A stretch of 44,277 nt of DNA, from assembly GCA_947168335.1 (NCBI GenBank), contig CAMVLM010000013.1, forward strand, positions 1-44,277, given 5' to 3'. Origin of the DNA: an uncultured Butyrivibrio sp. Lineage in GTDB: Bacteria; Bacillota; Clostridia; Lachnospirales; Lachnospiraceae. Position 1 is the first letter of the stretch. Each line of letters starts with the position of its first letter. Shown here one piece after another: positions 18,497 through 26,977 of this stretch. Below the pieces are notes generated by a model, which was given only the letters and a program-made list of their open reading frames with translations, searched no databases and was not told the origin of the DNA. A program made the translations under genes and the position numbers.

Positions 18497-20218
18497 TCAG
18501 TCAGCTTCGTTTGTGATTCTCATTACCTCATAAGTTGTGGTGATTCCCTCAAGAACCAGCCTTGCTCCGGCCTCCTTAAGAGAAACAAAGTTATTTTCAG
18601 GCTTTCTAAGCTCTTCTTCAATCGCTTTTCTTCCGGCCTTTTTATATATCAGCTCCCTGATCTCGGGAGTGATCATCATAATTTCAAATACTGCGATTCT
18701 TCCGGAATAACCGGTATTAAAGCAGTGCTGACAGCCTTTTCCGAATTTGAATTTTGTTCCGGGCTGAATCTTGATTCCCAGTTTCTGAACCTCATCCTCC
18801 TGTGGCTCATATTCATCAGCACAGTACGGGCAGACTCTTCTTACAAGTCTCTGTGAAATTACACCTCGCAGTGTTGCCGATACCAGATACGGTTCAACGC
18901 CGATATCCTCTAGTCTGTCGATTGCACCCACAGCGTCATTGGTATGGATTGTACTCATAACCAGACGTCCTGTAAGAGCCGCTCTCATACATATCTCTGC
19001 AGTCTCGCCGTCACGAATCTCACCAACTGATACAATATCCGGATCCTGACGAAGAATAGCTCTTAAGCCATTTGCAAAAGTCATGTTTGTCTTGGTATTT
19101 ATCTGAACCTGATTCAGACCATCAAGGTTATACTCGATAGGGTCTTCAAGAGTAACCAGGTTTACATCCCTTGTATTCAGCTCATTAAGCATTGCGTACA
19201 TGGTTGTTGTCTTACCTGAACCGGTAGGTCCCACCAGAAGCATGACGCCGTTCTTGTAGTGAATGAGCTTTTCATATTTTTCCATGTCATCAGGTCGAAG
19301 TCCCAACATCTCTTTGTCTATTTCCGTGTTGGACTTATCCAGCAAACGACATACGATTTTCTCGCCCCATGCAATGGGCAGAGTAGATACACGCATATCG
19401 ATGCTCTTATTAAGGACACTTACTGCAAATCGTCCATCCTGAGGAATTCGCTTTTCAGCCACATCCATACCTGACATGGTCTTAATCCTTGCAAGCACTG
19501 CCGCAGTGACATCCTTCGGTACCTTCAGAATATCTCTCATTACACCGTCAATACGCATACGGACATCCATTTCATGCTCTCTGGGCTCAAAATGGATATC
19601 AGATGCCCTTTCCTGGACAGCTCTTTCAATTATTGAGTTAACAAGTCTGATTGTGGGCGCAGAATCCCCATCGCCGCTAATGGCGTTAGAAGAAATTACG
19701 AAGTCAAAATTACTAAGGCTGGGCTCTGAACTCTCTGTTTCAGCTCCACCCTGCTCTTTTTTATAATCTGCGATTGCCTGATTGGCATTTTCATTGCCAT
19801 AGAGTGTATTTATCGCGCGCTCGACTGAGGAGTTTGTTGCAATAAGAGGAACGACCTTCAGATTGGTCACCTTCCTCACTTCATCAAGTGCATAGAAATT
19901 AAGCGGATCATCCATTGCCACATACAGAGTGTCTCCCTGTTTCTGAACCGGAACCAGGTGATTCTGCCGGGCAGTATTTCTCCGTACAAGTTGTGTCATC
20001 TCCTGAGGTATATTCATCCGGGTAAGATCGACATAATCCACCTCCAGCTGAACTGCCAGCGTTTTCGCTATATCTTCAGGAGTAACTATCTTATTGTTTA
20101 TGAGAACTTCTCCAAGCTTCTCATGAGTCTGCTTCTGCATATCCAGAGCAAACTTCAATTCATTATCAGTAATCAGACCTCGCTCTATAAGCAGGTCACC
20201 GATTCTCTTCTTAGGCAT
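18497..20218 (-). CDS. pilB: Pilus extension ATPase
   Basis: 573 residues. An N-terminal MshEN/GspE_N domain (about 1-150, LLIERGLITDNELKFAL) precedes the GspE-type ATPase: Walker A GPTGSGKTTTMYAML, Asp box LEDPIEYN, Walker B region IVSVGEIRDGETAEI and His box STIHTNDAVGAIDRL. A four-Cys zinc element (CPYC and CQHC, then GYSGR) is present. It powers pilin polymerisation. MshEN domains bind c-di-GMP in some homologues; whether this one does cannot be told by eye. GGGGGAG precedes the ATG. Confidence 0.95.
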   Translation of the reverse strand: MPKKRIGDLLIERGLITDNELKFALDMQKQTHEKLGEVLINNKIVTPEDIAKTLAVQLEVDYVDLTRMNIPQEMTQLVRRNTARQNHLVPVQKQGDTLYVAMDDPLNFYALDEVRKVTNLKVVPLIATNSSVERAINTLYGNENANQAIADYKKEQGGAETESSEPSLSNFDFVISSNAISGDGDSAPTIRLVNSIIERAVQERASDIHFEPREHEMDVRMRIDGVMRDILKVPKDVTAAVLARIKTMSGMDVAEKRIPQDGRFAVSVLNKSIDMRVSTLPIAWGEKIVCRLLDKSNTEIDKEMLGLRPDDMEKYEKLIHYKNGVMLLVGPTGSGKTTTMYAMLNELNTRDVNLVTLEDPIEYNLDGLNQVQINTKTNMTFANGLRAILRQDPDIVSVGEIRDGETAEICMRAALTGRLVMSTIHTNDAVGAIDRLEDIGVEPYLVSATLRGVISQRLVRRVCPYCADEYEPQEDEVQKLGIKIQPGTKFKFGKGCQHCFNTGYSGRIAVFEIMMITPEIRELIYKKAGRKAIEEELRKPENNFVSLKEAGARLVLEGITTTYEVMRITNEAD

Positions 20219-20310
20219 ATTCTCCCCCTCTGCCGTCTGATAATTTTGTATATGTCATTAATTTGAAATGCCGTGAACCCACTGATCAATATCGTGGATT
20301 CACAGTCATT

Positions 20311-20670
20311 CTAAGGTTTTATCCATTCCGAGGTGATTTTGCCATCGCTACTGACTCTGACAATTATGTACATACCCCGATGTTCCTCAGAAGTTCCATA
20401 GGGTTTTACAGTTTTAACTGCAGTTGCCTCGTCAACAAATGTTTTTGCTTCCGTATCATAAACTGCCGTAAAACCTTTGTAATCATTTAAGTAATGTATT
20501 TGCGCTTCCTTTTCTGCAGCTGAAATATAATACTCATCAGTATCATTTGCCTTATCATTAACCATGCCGAATATCCTGGGCAACACAATGATCGCGATAA
20601 GAACAAAAGCTACAAGCGCCATTATTGTTACTATACGTGAAACGCCTTTTTCAGAATTAAAGGTTTTCAT
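20311..20670 (-). CDS. Small pilin-like membrane protein of the pilus operon
   Basis: About 119 residues from the ATG at 20670 (another ATG lies two codons upstream). A short basic leader and SEKGVSRIVTIMALVAF lead into one hydrophobic helix, followed by a hydrophilic domain of about 80 residues ending in ITSEWIKP. The Gly at the leader/helix boundary resembles a prepilin site, but there is no Glu at +5 and the helix is not of the FTLIELL type, so processing by PilD is uncertain. It begins about 10 bases after the major pilin gene and has no good ribosome site of its own, which points to translational coupling. Function not recognised. Confidence 0.7.
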   Translation of the reverse strand: MKTFNSEKGVSRIVTIMALVAFVLIAIIVLPRIFGMVNDKANDTDEYYISAAEKEAQIHYLNDYKGFTAVYDTEAKTFVDEATAVKTVKPYGTSEEHRGMYIIVRVSSDGKITSEWIKP

Positions 20671-20680
20671 AACCATATCG

Positions 20681-21037
20681 TTATTCCAGATCGGTGCTTA
20701 TTGAAAATGTAGCCGGTGAATTTGAAGCTCCGTCAAGTGTTACTGTAACAGTACCTGCAGATACGCTGACAGATGCCTCTCCGAGATCAGCTCCCTGAAT
20801 AGCTGCACTTGCTCCGGATAGTGTAGCTGTATCTCCATTGCTTAAGCAGTCTGCGATATATTCCGCATATGCAGATCTGGCATTAGCTGTAGCAGTTGCA
20901 AGCTTGGCATTGTTAAGCTGTGTAGTAAATACAGGAATGGCAACAGCAACCAGAACAGCAATAATAGCCACAACTATCAGCAATTCGGCAAGGGTAAATC
21001 CCTTATCCTCATTCATCTTTTTCATTAGTCTCTTCAT
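20681..21037 (-). CDS. pilA: Major type IV pilin (prepilin)
   Basis: 118 residues from the ATG at 21037. The open frame extends 27 codons further, but GGAGGGAG lies just before this ATG and the product then has a normal 13-residue leader. Cleavage is G13/F14 (DKGFTLAELLIVVAII), with Glu at mature position 5 and a canonical alpha-1 helix. The mature domain is only about 105 residues, Ala/Thr/Ser rich, with a single Cys. First gene of the pilus operon, which with its size suggests it is the major subunit. Confidence 0.9.
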   Translation of the reverse strand: MKRLMKKMNEDKGFTLAELLIVVAIIAVLVAVAIPVFTTQLNNAKLATATANARSAYAEYIADCLSNGDTATLSGASAAIQGADLGEASVSVSAGTVTVTLDGASNSPATFSISTDLE

Positions 21038-21068
21038 TGATGTCTCTCCCTCCGTATAAACTTTGTGC

Positions 21069-21074
21069 ATTCTA
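21069..21074 (-). promoter_or_regulatory. Candidate sigma-A promoter (-10) of the pilus operon
   Basis: On the minus strand TAGAAT is preceded by TGG, giving an extended -10 element (TGnTAGAAT) about 32 bases upstream of the pilA ATG. The upstream DNA is very AT-rich, with the near-repeat TATAGTATCT/TATAGTATTC, and no good -35 is seen. No clear terminator separates coaBC from this point, so read-through from coaBC is also possible. Confidence 0.5.
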
Positions 21075-21139
21075 CCATAAAAAAGAATACTATAAGATAC
21101 TATAATTTTATATCTCATAGCATTCTAATTCAAGGGATT

Positions 21140-22342
21140 TTATAGGTTTTTAATTTTCAAGATTTTATCAAGAAGCCTGTCAGCTGCAGATGCTTTTGAC
21201 ATAAGCGGAAGTTCGGTTTCCTCATCATGTGTTATAAGAGTAAGCACATTTGTTGATGTCCCAAAGCCAGCCCCTTCGGTAGTAAGAGAATTTGCCGCAA
21301 TAATATCAAGATTTTTCTTATCAAGCTTTTTTCTTGAATTCTCAAGCAGATCCTTTGTTTCCATGGAAAATCCGCAAAGAATCTGACCATGCTTTTTGTG
21401 GCTTCCAAGAAATGCCAGAATATCATCAGTGCGCTCAAGTTCAAGATTGAGATCATCCCCGCCTGCGGATTTCTTTATTTTATCTGCTGCCTGTCTGGCA
21501 GGGCGATAGTCTGCCACCGCTGCTGCCTTTATTATAATGTCCTGGCTGTCACTTCTTGAAGTAACAGCATCAAACATCTCTTTTGCAGTATTTATCCTTA
21601 CCACATCCACATGAACAGGATCAGTTAATTCAACAGGTCCCGAAACGAGTGTGACTTTTGCTCCTCTTGCAGCAGCTGCTTTTGCCACCTCATACCCCAT
21701 TTTTCCTGTGGAATGATTCGTTATAAAGCGGACAGGATCAATCGCCTCTCTGGTGGGGCCCGCTGTTACAAGAACATTCATACCTTCCATATCATGTTCA
21801 TGGCGAAGAGCGTGTATGCACTCCTCAAGCAGATATTCGGGTTCAGGCATTCTGCCTTTTCCTTCTGTTCCGCAAGCCAGATGCCCGCTTGCAGGTTCCA
21901 CTATCTGCCAGCCATAAGATACCAGCTTTTTAATATTATCCTGAGTTACAGGATTGTCATACATACCCGTGTTCATTGCAGGCACGCATATCTTAGGGCA
22001 GCCACAGGCAAGAACAGTTGTGGTCACCATATCATCCGCAAGACCATGTGCAAATTTTGCAATAAGATTTGCAGTTGCAGGAGCAGCTATTACCAGATCC
22101 GCCATTGTGGCAAGAGCAATATGCTCCACGTTATGTATGTAATTTCTGTCAAATGTATCTACGCTCGTTCTGTTTCCGGTAAGTGAGTCAAATACCACGG
22201 GAGCTATCAGCTTTGTAGCATTCTCAGTCATAAGGACGTGAACATCCGCATGCTGTTTTGCCAGTGCAGAAGCAAGTGATGCTGATTTATAGGCCGCTAT
22301 TCCGCCTGAGATACATAATAGTATGTGTTTACCTGTAAGCAT
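21140..22342 (-). CDS. coaBC: Bifunctional phosphopantothenoylcysteine decarboxylase / phosphopantothenate-cysteine ligase
   Basis: 400 residues. The N-terminal flavoprotein CoaC domain carries LLCISGGIAAYKSA, the catalytic His in NVEHIAL, PAMNTGMYDNP, and the active Cys in ACGTEGKGRM. The C-terminal CoaB domain (from about 190) carries VTAGPTREAIDPVRFITNHS, GKMGYEVA and AAAVADYRP. It makes 4'-phosphopantetheine from phosphopantothenate and cysteine. GGAGGA lies before the ATG. It follows coaX by 17 bases, so the two act in one pathway and probably one transcript. Confidence 0.95.
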   Translation of the reverse strand: MLTGKHILLCISGGIAAYKSASLASALAKQHADVHVLMTENATKLIAPVVFDSLTGNRTSVDTFDRNYIHNVEHIALATMADLVIAAPATANLIAKFAHGLADDMVTTTVLACGCPKICVPAMNTGMYDNPVTQDNIKKLVSYGWQIVEPASGHLACGTEGKGRMPEPEYLLEECIHALRHEHDMEGMNVLVTAGPTREAIDPVRFITNHSTGKMGYEVAKAAAARGAKVTLVSGPVELTDPVHVDVVRINTAKEMFDAVTSRSDSQDIIIKAAAVADYRPARQAADKIKKSAGGDDLNLELERTDDILAFLGSHKKHGQILCGFSMETKDLLENSRKKLDKKNLDIIAANSLTTEGAGFGTSTNVLTLITHDEETELPLMSKASAADRLLDKILKIKNL

Positions 22343-22359
22343 ATTGAAAGTCCTCCGAA

Positions 22360-23175
22360 TTAGGCAAACAGCGTTTCGCTGCCTGATGTGTGGTTAAGTT
22401 CATAAATATATTCCATTCCCTTGTGTATGAGGTATGGATCCCAGACTGCCCTGCTGTTTTTAAGATGCGGAAAAACATAAGGCGCATTACCACCTGTAAT
22501 AACAACATTAAGCCCGCCCGCCTTGCAGCCAAGATTTTCTGAAACTCTTTCAATCATGCCATCTATCATTGATGCACAGCCTATCATCGCTCCGATTTCC
22601 ATACACTCTTTTACATCAGAGCCTATCACTGACCCTTCGGGAATATTGCCGGCTTTGTATTTTGGAAGTCTTGCGCATCTGTCACCGAGAGCGTCCAGCG
22701 ACAACTGTACTCCCGGGGAAATAGCTCCTCCCACAAAGTTGTTATCCGCATCAACAACAGATAACGTGGATGCGGTGCCAAGATCATAGATCATGACCGG
22801 TGTGCCATAGTGCCTTGCAGCCGCTGCAGCGCAGACCATCCTGTCTATCCCCAGACAGTTTTTATCATATTTTTCAAGATCAAGGCCGGTATCGTCAGAT
22901 ATACTCACGATATGAGGACTTGTTCCTGTAACATTCCTTATCGCTTCAGAAAGGGGCATATTAGCATCAGGCACAACCGATGAAATGACAGTACCCGAAA
23001 TATCCATGCGCGTAATTTTTCTTTTACCCAATATGGATTTAACAGAAGGAAGATATCCCTCTTTTTCCAGATAAAAAGATGTTGAAATAAAATCTATGAA
23101 ATGTACTTTCCTGCCTTCGTTAGTAAGCCCGCAAACGGCAACCGAAGTGTTTCCTACATCAAATGTAAGTATCAT
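22360..23175 (-). CDS. coaX: Type III pantothenate kinase
   Basis: 271 residues from the ATG at 23175, with AAGGAG upstream. The open frame extends 37 codons further but runs through the upstream regulatory region. Motifs of the CoaX ASKHA fold: DVGNTSVAVCG at the N-terminus, the catalytic Asp in CLGIDRM, YDLGTASTLSVVD, and GGAISPGVQLSLDAL. It phosphorylates pantothenate, the first step of CoA synthesis, and is insensitive to CoA feedback in this family. Followed by coaBC. Confidence 0.95.
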   Translation of the reverse strand: MILTFDVGNTSVAVCGLTNEGRKVHFIDFISTSFYLEKEGYLPSVKSILGKRKITRMDISGTVISSVVPDANMPLSEAIRNVTGTSPHIVSISDDTGLDLEKYDKNCLGIDRMVCAAAAARHYGTPVMIYDLGTASTLSVVDADNNFVGGAISPGVQLSLDALGDRCARLPKYKAGNIPEGSVIGSDVKECMEIGAMIGCASMIDGMIERVSENLGCKAGGLNVVITGGNAPYVFPHLKNSRAVWDPYLIHKGMEYIYELNHTSGSETLFA

Positions 23176-23199
23176 AAAGGTTTTCTCCTTGCTATCATT

Positions 23200-23212
23200 C
23201 TGGGTGACCCAG
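23200..23212. promoter_or_regulatory. Palindrome CTGGGTGACCCAG upstream of coaX
   Basis: A 13-base perfect inverted repeat (6-base arms around a central G) lies 25 bases upstream of the coaX start and downstream of the transporter terminator. It could be an operator or a small 5' leader hairpin. No regulator can be named from sequence. Confidence 0.35.
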
Positions 23213-23240
23213 ATACAATGCAGGGATATTTTTACACGTA

Positions 23241-23277
23241 TATAAAGAAAATGCAAGGGAATTTTGTCCCTTGCATT
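23241..23277 (-). terminator. Intrinsic terminator after the sugar permease gene
   Basis: An 11-bp perfect stem (23250-23260 with 23267-23277, AATGCAAGGGA/TCCCTTGCATT) begins just past the permease stop and is followed on the minus strand by a T-rich tract. It separates the ABC transporter from coaX. Confidence 0.88.
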
Positions 23278-23282
23278 ATTTT

Positions 23283-24164
23283 TCAACCTTTCACTGCTCC
23301 GCCGATTGTCATGGCATTTTCAACCTGTTCTGAGAAAAGCGTATAAACTATGATTGCCGGGAAGCTGGCGATAACCATTGTTGCGCCCATGCCGCCCCAG
23401 TCTGTTGTAAACTCACCCTGGAAGAACAATACTCCGAGAGGAAGTGTCTTGAGCTCTGCTATACTTCCCACAACTACGTTTGCAAGAATGAACTCATTCC
23501 ATGCATTCAGGAAAATGTAGATAACAAGCGTGATAGTAGCGGGTCTTACCAGAGGCTCAATTATCAGGAAAAATGTCTGGAAAATATTTGCCCCGTCCAT
23601 GCAGGCTGCTTCTTCCAGCTCCATGGGAATTCCCTTGAAGAATCCGTAGTAAACCATGCAGGCAAATGCGAGATTTATTGCCACATAAGGGAATATCAAT
23701 GACCATCTGGTTCCCATCATGTTAAAATTCTGAACAACTTTAACAACAGGTATCATGATCGCCTGTACCGGAATGAACATTCCAAGGCCAAGGAAAAGTC
23801 GTGTGAATGTTTTTCCCTTCCAGATCATTCTGCTTGTTGCATAGGAAAAAAGAAGTGCTGCAACAATTGTTATCACAACCGTTCCAATTGAAACGATAAG
23901 TGAATTCATGAAATACAGCGGCACATCATATTTTGTCCATGCTGTAATGTAGTTCTCATAATGTAAAGGCCAGGGAAATCCAAAAGGGTTGGTAACAAAG
24001 ATTTCCTGGTTGTTTTTGAATGAGTAAAATAGCATCCAGATCAGCGGATAGAGAGAAAAAGCCGCATAAATCCAGCAAAATGCCACAAAGATATAATGAA
24101 GTGCACCCTTTGATCCACCTTCAACGGATCCAGCTTTTACACTTTTAACAGCTGCATTAGCCAT
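23283..24164 (-). CDS. Carbohydrate ABC transporter permease (MalG/GanQ type)
   Basis: 293 residues from the ATG at 24164, with AAGGAGGA upstream. Six membrane segments are visible. The EAA loop conserved in sugar importers (EEAACMDGANIFQTFFLI, about residue 195) should contact the ATPase. The C-terminus (VENAMTIGGAVKG) is typical of the family. It would pair with the first permease encoded just upstream, but that gene and the binding-protein gene are damaged here. No ATPase gene is nearby, as is usual where a shared MsmX-type ATPase serves several importers. Substrate not predictable. Confidence 0.9.
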   Translation of the reverse strand: MANAAVKSVKAGSVEGGSKGALHYIFVAFCWIYAAFSLYPLIWMLFYSFKNNQEIFVTNPFGFPWPLHYENYITAWTKYDVPLYFMNSLIVSIGTVVITIVAALLFSYATSRMIWKGKTFTRLFLGLGMFIPVQAIMIPVVKVVQNFNMMGTRWSLIFPYVAINLAFACMVYYGFFKGIPMELEEAACMDGANIFQTFFLIIEPLVRPATITLVIYIFLNAWNEFILANVVVGSIAELKTLPLGVLFFQGEFTTDWGGMGATMVIASFPAIIVYTLFSEQVENAMTIGGAVKG

Positions 24165-24926
24165 TTCTCTTCCTCCTTGATTTTTCTTCCTCTTTTCCTT
24201 CATTTTTGTCTCTGAAAATGAAGTTGATAAGAAGCATAACCATCATGCATTCAAGAACCATTACGGTTGCAGCCGCAAGACCATAGCCGTAGTCAGACTT
24301 CTTGAACGCTGCATTGTACATGATATATGTAAGTGTGAATGTAGACTTGTTGGGACCGCCTCCTGTCAAAATGTTCATCTCAGTGAAGGCCTTTATACCA
24401 CCTGTAAGAGAGATGATAAGACAGAACTTGTATGTTTCTGCAAGAAGCGGAATTGTTATCTTGGCGTGGGCCTTGACGTTAGAACATCCGTCAATTCTTG
24501 CCGCCTCATAGTAGTCACTCGGAATGGATTTGATTCCGGCAACAATAAGCGCGAACTGATATCCCATCCACTGCCATGCATTTACAAATGCAATAACATA
24601 AATTGCTTTATAACGGTCACCAAGCCAGTTCTGTTTAAAATCTGAACCTGTTGTTTCAAAGAACTTGTTTAAAAGTCCGTTACCGTCAAGGATTGATCCC
24701 CACAACTGGCAAACAACTGTTACTGATAAGATTACGGGTATGAAATATGCAACTCGCAGGAATTTTCTGCCCTTCATCTTTTTATCTGAAATGGTAATTG
24801 CGAAGATTGTCGCAAAAAACATCTGATAGACTGTGATAATGATCGCAAAGATAAGCTGATTGCGATTGGCTGTGACAAATACTTTGTCTCCAAATAACTT
24901 GATATAGTTTTTAAGTCCGGTAATAT
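24157..24926 (-). pseudogene. Truncated carbohydrate ABC transporter permease (MalF/GanP type)
   Basis: The last 256 residues of a MalF-type permease: it starts mid-protein at ITGLKNYIKLFGDKVF, just before the second membrane segment, and continues through the EAA loop (YYEAARIDGCSNVKAHAKI) to a charged tail. The first 40-60 residues, including membrane helix 1 and any start signal, are missing. The frame runs open further upstream, but only as an out-of-frame reading of the binding-protein gene (a Gln-rich artefact). It overlaps the next permease gene by 8 bases, as in an intact operon. Either a real deletion has fused it to the binding-protein gene or the assembly has lost about 1 kb here. 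Confidence 0.8.
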
Positions 24927-25237
24927 GCTTCTTTAAGCTGCTCAACTGCATAGTCATAAGGAACCTTTGTATCATCATCTGCATACTGTGTGTAGATCGA
25001 AAGTGTAACCTTATCTCCGGAAGCTGCTGAATCTGTTGTTTCCTCTGTGGATTCCTCAGTTGTTGCTTCTGCTGTTTCTTCTGTCTTCTCCTCAGCTGCT
25101 GCCTCAGATGTTTCCTCTGTTGAAGCTGCTGTGTCATTTGAAGTTGTTGTCTCTGTTGTGCCATTGCTTCCGCAACCTGCAAGAATTCCTGCAACCATTG
25201 TGAAGCTTAACACTGTACTCAAAATTTTCTTTTTCAT
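24911..25237 (-). pseudogene. Truncated sugar-binding lipoprotein (N-terminal fragment)
   Basis: A 108-codon remnant of an ABC solute-binding protein: lipoprotein signal with lipobox LAGCG (Cys22), a Thr/Glu/Ala-rich linker of about 50 residues, and the first mature strand (KVTLSIYTQYADDDTKVPYD). After LKEAY, near 24925, the sequence switches to the interior of the permease gene in another frame and stops three codons later. Intact proteins of this class are about 400-450 residues, so roughly three quarters is gone. The start has GGGAAGG upstream. No function is expected. Confidence 0.82.
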
Positions 25238-25335
25238 AATGTAACCTTCCCTTTCTTACTGATACCGGACTCCCTATGTGCACCGGCACGTGGTGTTTTC
25301 TTTGTTACGTGATTATTATCCGAAAATCTGAGCAT

Positions 25336-25390
25336 AAAAAAAATGAGGAATCCGAAACTATTTTTGTAAATTTCGGTTTTCTCATTTTTT
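25336..25390 (-). terminator. Intrinsic terminator after mgtE
   Basis: A long imperfect hairpin (AAAAAATGAG...CCGAAA / TTTCGG...CTCATTTTTT) with a poly-T run on both sides lies 26 bases past the mgtE stop. It separates mgtE from the ABC-transporter remnant. Confidence 0.8.
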
Positions 25391-25415
25391 ATTTTTTCAA
25401 TTATTGCATATTCTT

Positions 25416-26771
25416 CTACATGTTCAGGTGCAAAACATTCGTAGCAATTGTGAAGTATGCAAGAAGCGATACTGCATCAACGATTGTAGTGATCATAGGT
25501 GATGCCATAACCGCAGGGTCAAATCCCAACTTATCGGCACACATAGGAAGAAGACATCCTATACTCTTAGCTATGATAACAACAAGCAGAAGAGTCATAC
25601 ATACTACAGCCGCTACTGAAATCTGAAGTCCATCCAGCAAAAGAAGCTTCACAAAGTTCGCAACGGAAAGTGTAAATCCGCACAGAACAGCAACTCTCAC
25701 TTCCTTCCACCATACCTTGAATATATCAGAGAACTCTATTTCATCCAGTGAAATACCACGGATGATGGAAACACTTGCCTGGGAGCCGGCATTACCTCCG
25801 GTATCCATCAGCATAGGAATATATGCAGTGAGGACCACATAAGCTGACAGCGCCTTCTCGAATTTCGTTATTATAGCTCCTGTAAATGTGGCACTTATCA
25901 TCAAAAACAGAAGCCAGGGCATTCTGTTTTTATATGTATCAAAAATACCGATTCTGGAATATGGTTTATCGGAAGGAATGATAGCTGCCATCTTCTCGAT
26001 ATCCTCGGTAGCCTCTTCTTCGATGATATCTACTACGTCATCGATGGTGATGATACCGATCATTCGGTTCTCGTTATCAACAACAGGCATGGCCGTGAAG
26101 TCGTACTTCTGGAACATATGAGCCGTTTCTTCCTGGTCGGTCATGGTATTGATGCTAATGACGTTGGTATTCATTATGTCACCGATTTTTTCATTAGCTT
26201 CCTTGATAAGAAGATATCTGAGAGCTACGGTACCAACCAGAATACGCTGATTAGTAACAACATAGCAGATGTTAACTGTCTCGGAATCAAGACCGATCTT
26301 CTTAATACGCTCTATAGCCTGTCCAACGGTCATGTACTCCTTGAGGTCCACATACTCCACTGTCATCAGGGAACCGGCGGAATCCTCCGGATAGCGCAGA
26401 AGATGATTGATATCCGCACGGGTATCAGGGCTTGCGTTCGCAAGAATCTTCTTAACAATATTTGCAGGCATCTCCTCCAAAAGGTCCGTAGCATCATCGG
26501 CCATCAGATTATCTATGATATTGCCTGCTTCTTTATCAGATAGTGATTGAATAATATATTGCTGATCCTCAATTTCAAGGTTAGCAAAGACGTCCGCAGC
26601 TATGTCTTTAGGCAAAATGCGGAACATTTTTAATGAATCCTCGTTCTCCATGTCATCCATGATGGCAGCGATATCAGCAGTATTCATATCCTGAAGCGTC
26701 TGACGAAGCTTGGTGTACTGCTTATTCTCAAGGAGTTCGCGGATTTCATCCATGACTGTATTTTCTTCCAT
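25416..26771 (-). CDS. mgtE: Magnesium transporter MgtE
   Basis: 451 residues, the standard MgtE length. The N-terminal superhelical Mg2+-sensing domain (1-130, PKDIAADVFANLE) is followed by two CBS domains (about 130-260, YDFTAMPVVDNENRMIGIIT), a plug helix, and five membrane segments from about 285 (PWLLFLMISATFTGAIITK, DTGGNAGSQASVSIIRGIS). The last helix has the pore Asp region GFDPAVMASPMITTIVDA. It takes up Mg2+ and is gated by cytosolic Mg2+ through the CBS/N domains. AAAGGAG precedes the ATG. A short overlapping upstream ORF may control its translation. Confidence 0.95.
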   Translation of the reverse strand: MEENTVMDEIRELLENKQYTKLRQTLQDMNTADIAAIMDDMENEDSLKMFRILPKDIAADVFANLEIEDQQYIIQSLSDKEAGNIIDNLMADDATDLLEEMPANIVKKILANASPDTRADINHLLRYPEDSAGSLMTVEYVDLKEYMTVGQAIERIKKIGLDSETVNICYVVTNQRILVGTVALRYLLIKEANEKIGDIMNTNVISINTMTDQEETAHMFQKYDFTAMPVVDNENRMIGIITIDDVVDIIEEEATEDIEKMAAIIPSDKPYSRIGIFDTYKNRMPWLLFLMISATFTGAIITKFEKALSAYVVLTAYIPMLMDTGGNAGSQASVSIIRGISLDEIEFSDIFKVWWKEVRVAVLCGFTLSVANFVKLLLLDGLQISVAAVVCMTLLLVVIIAKSIGCLLPMCADKLGFDPAVMASPMITTIVDAVSLLAYFTIATNVLHLNM

Positions 26772-26856
26772 GGTAATCTCCTTTCAATGTGGTTTTAGAT
26801 ATCCTGCTACTTCGAGGAACAGGGTTGTCGAGAGATTCGTGTTTATCCTGCTTCAT
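26746..26856 (-). CDS. Short leader ORF overlapping the mgtE start
   Basis: A 36-codon ORF with its own ribosome site (AAAGGTGG, 7 bases before ATG). It starts 85 bases upstream of mgtE and ends at TGA 26 bases inside mgtE, in a different frame. The peptide begins MKQDKHESLDNPVPRSSR, is basic and contains two prolines near the middle. The mgtE ribosome site lies inside it. It could be a leader peptide whose translation sets access to the mgtE start, or it may be chance. No homology is claimed. Confidence 0.4.
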   Translation of the reverse strand: MKQDKHESLDNPVPRSSRISKTTLKGDYHGRKYSHG

Positions 26857-26947
26857 AAAACCACCACCTTTCATCAGAGATTTCCCGGTAAGAAATTCCT
26901 ACCAAAATAGAATGTCAAAGCTTTTAGAAAACTCATAGACACCCTAA

Positions 26948-26977
26948 AGTTTAGCACACTTTTTCCACTATTGGCAC
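26948..26977 (-). promoter_or_regulatory. Candidate mgtE promoter with in-phase direct repeats
   Basis: Read on the minus strand, GTGCCA (26972-26977), an 18-base spacer, then TAAACT (26948-26953) preceded by TGC form a plausible sigma-A promoter. On the plus strand GCACAC followed by a T run occurs at 26954 and again at 26974, exactly 20 bases apart, covering the promoter. This is what a pair of operator half-sites on one DNA face would look like. No M-box riboswitch was recognised between here and mgtE. Confidence 0.4.

Noticed and set aside
24926-25194. Gln-rich N-terminal extension in frame with the truncated permease
   Set aside because: It is the binding-protein gene's Thr/Glu-rich linker read in another frame. 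Poly-Gln arises from shifted acidic codons and the real lipoprotein frame with lipobox is obvious.
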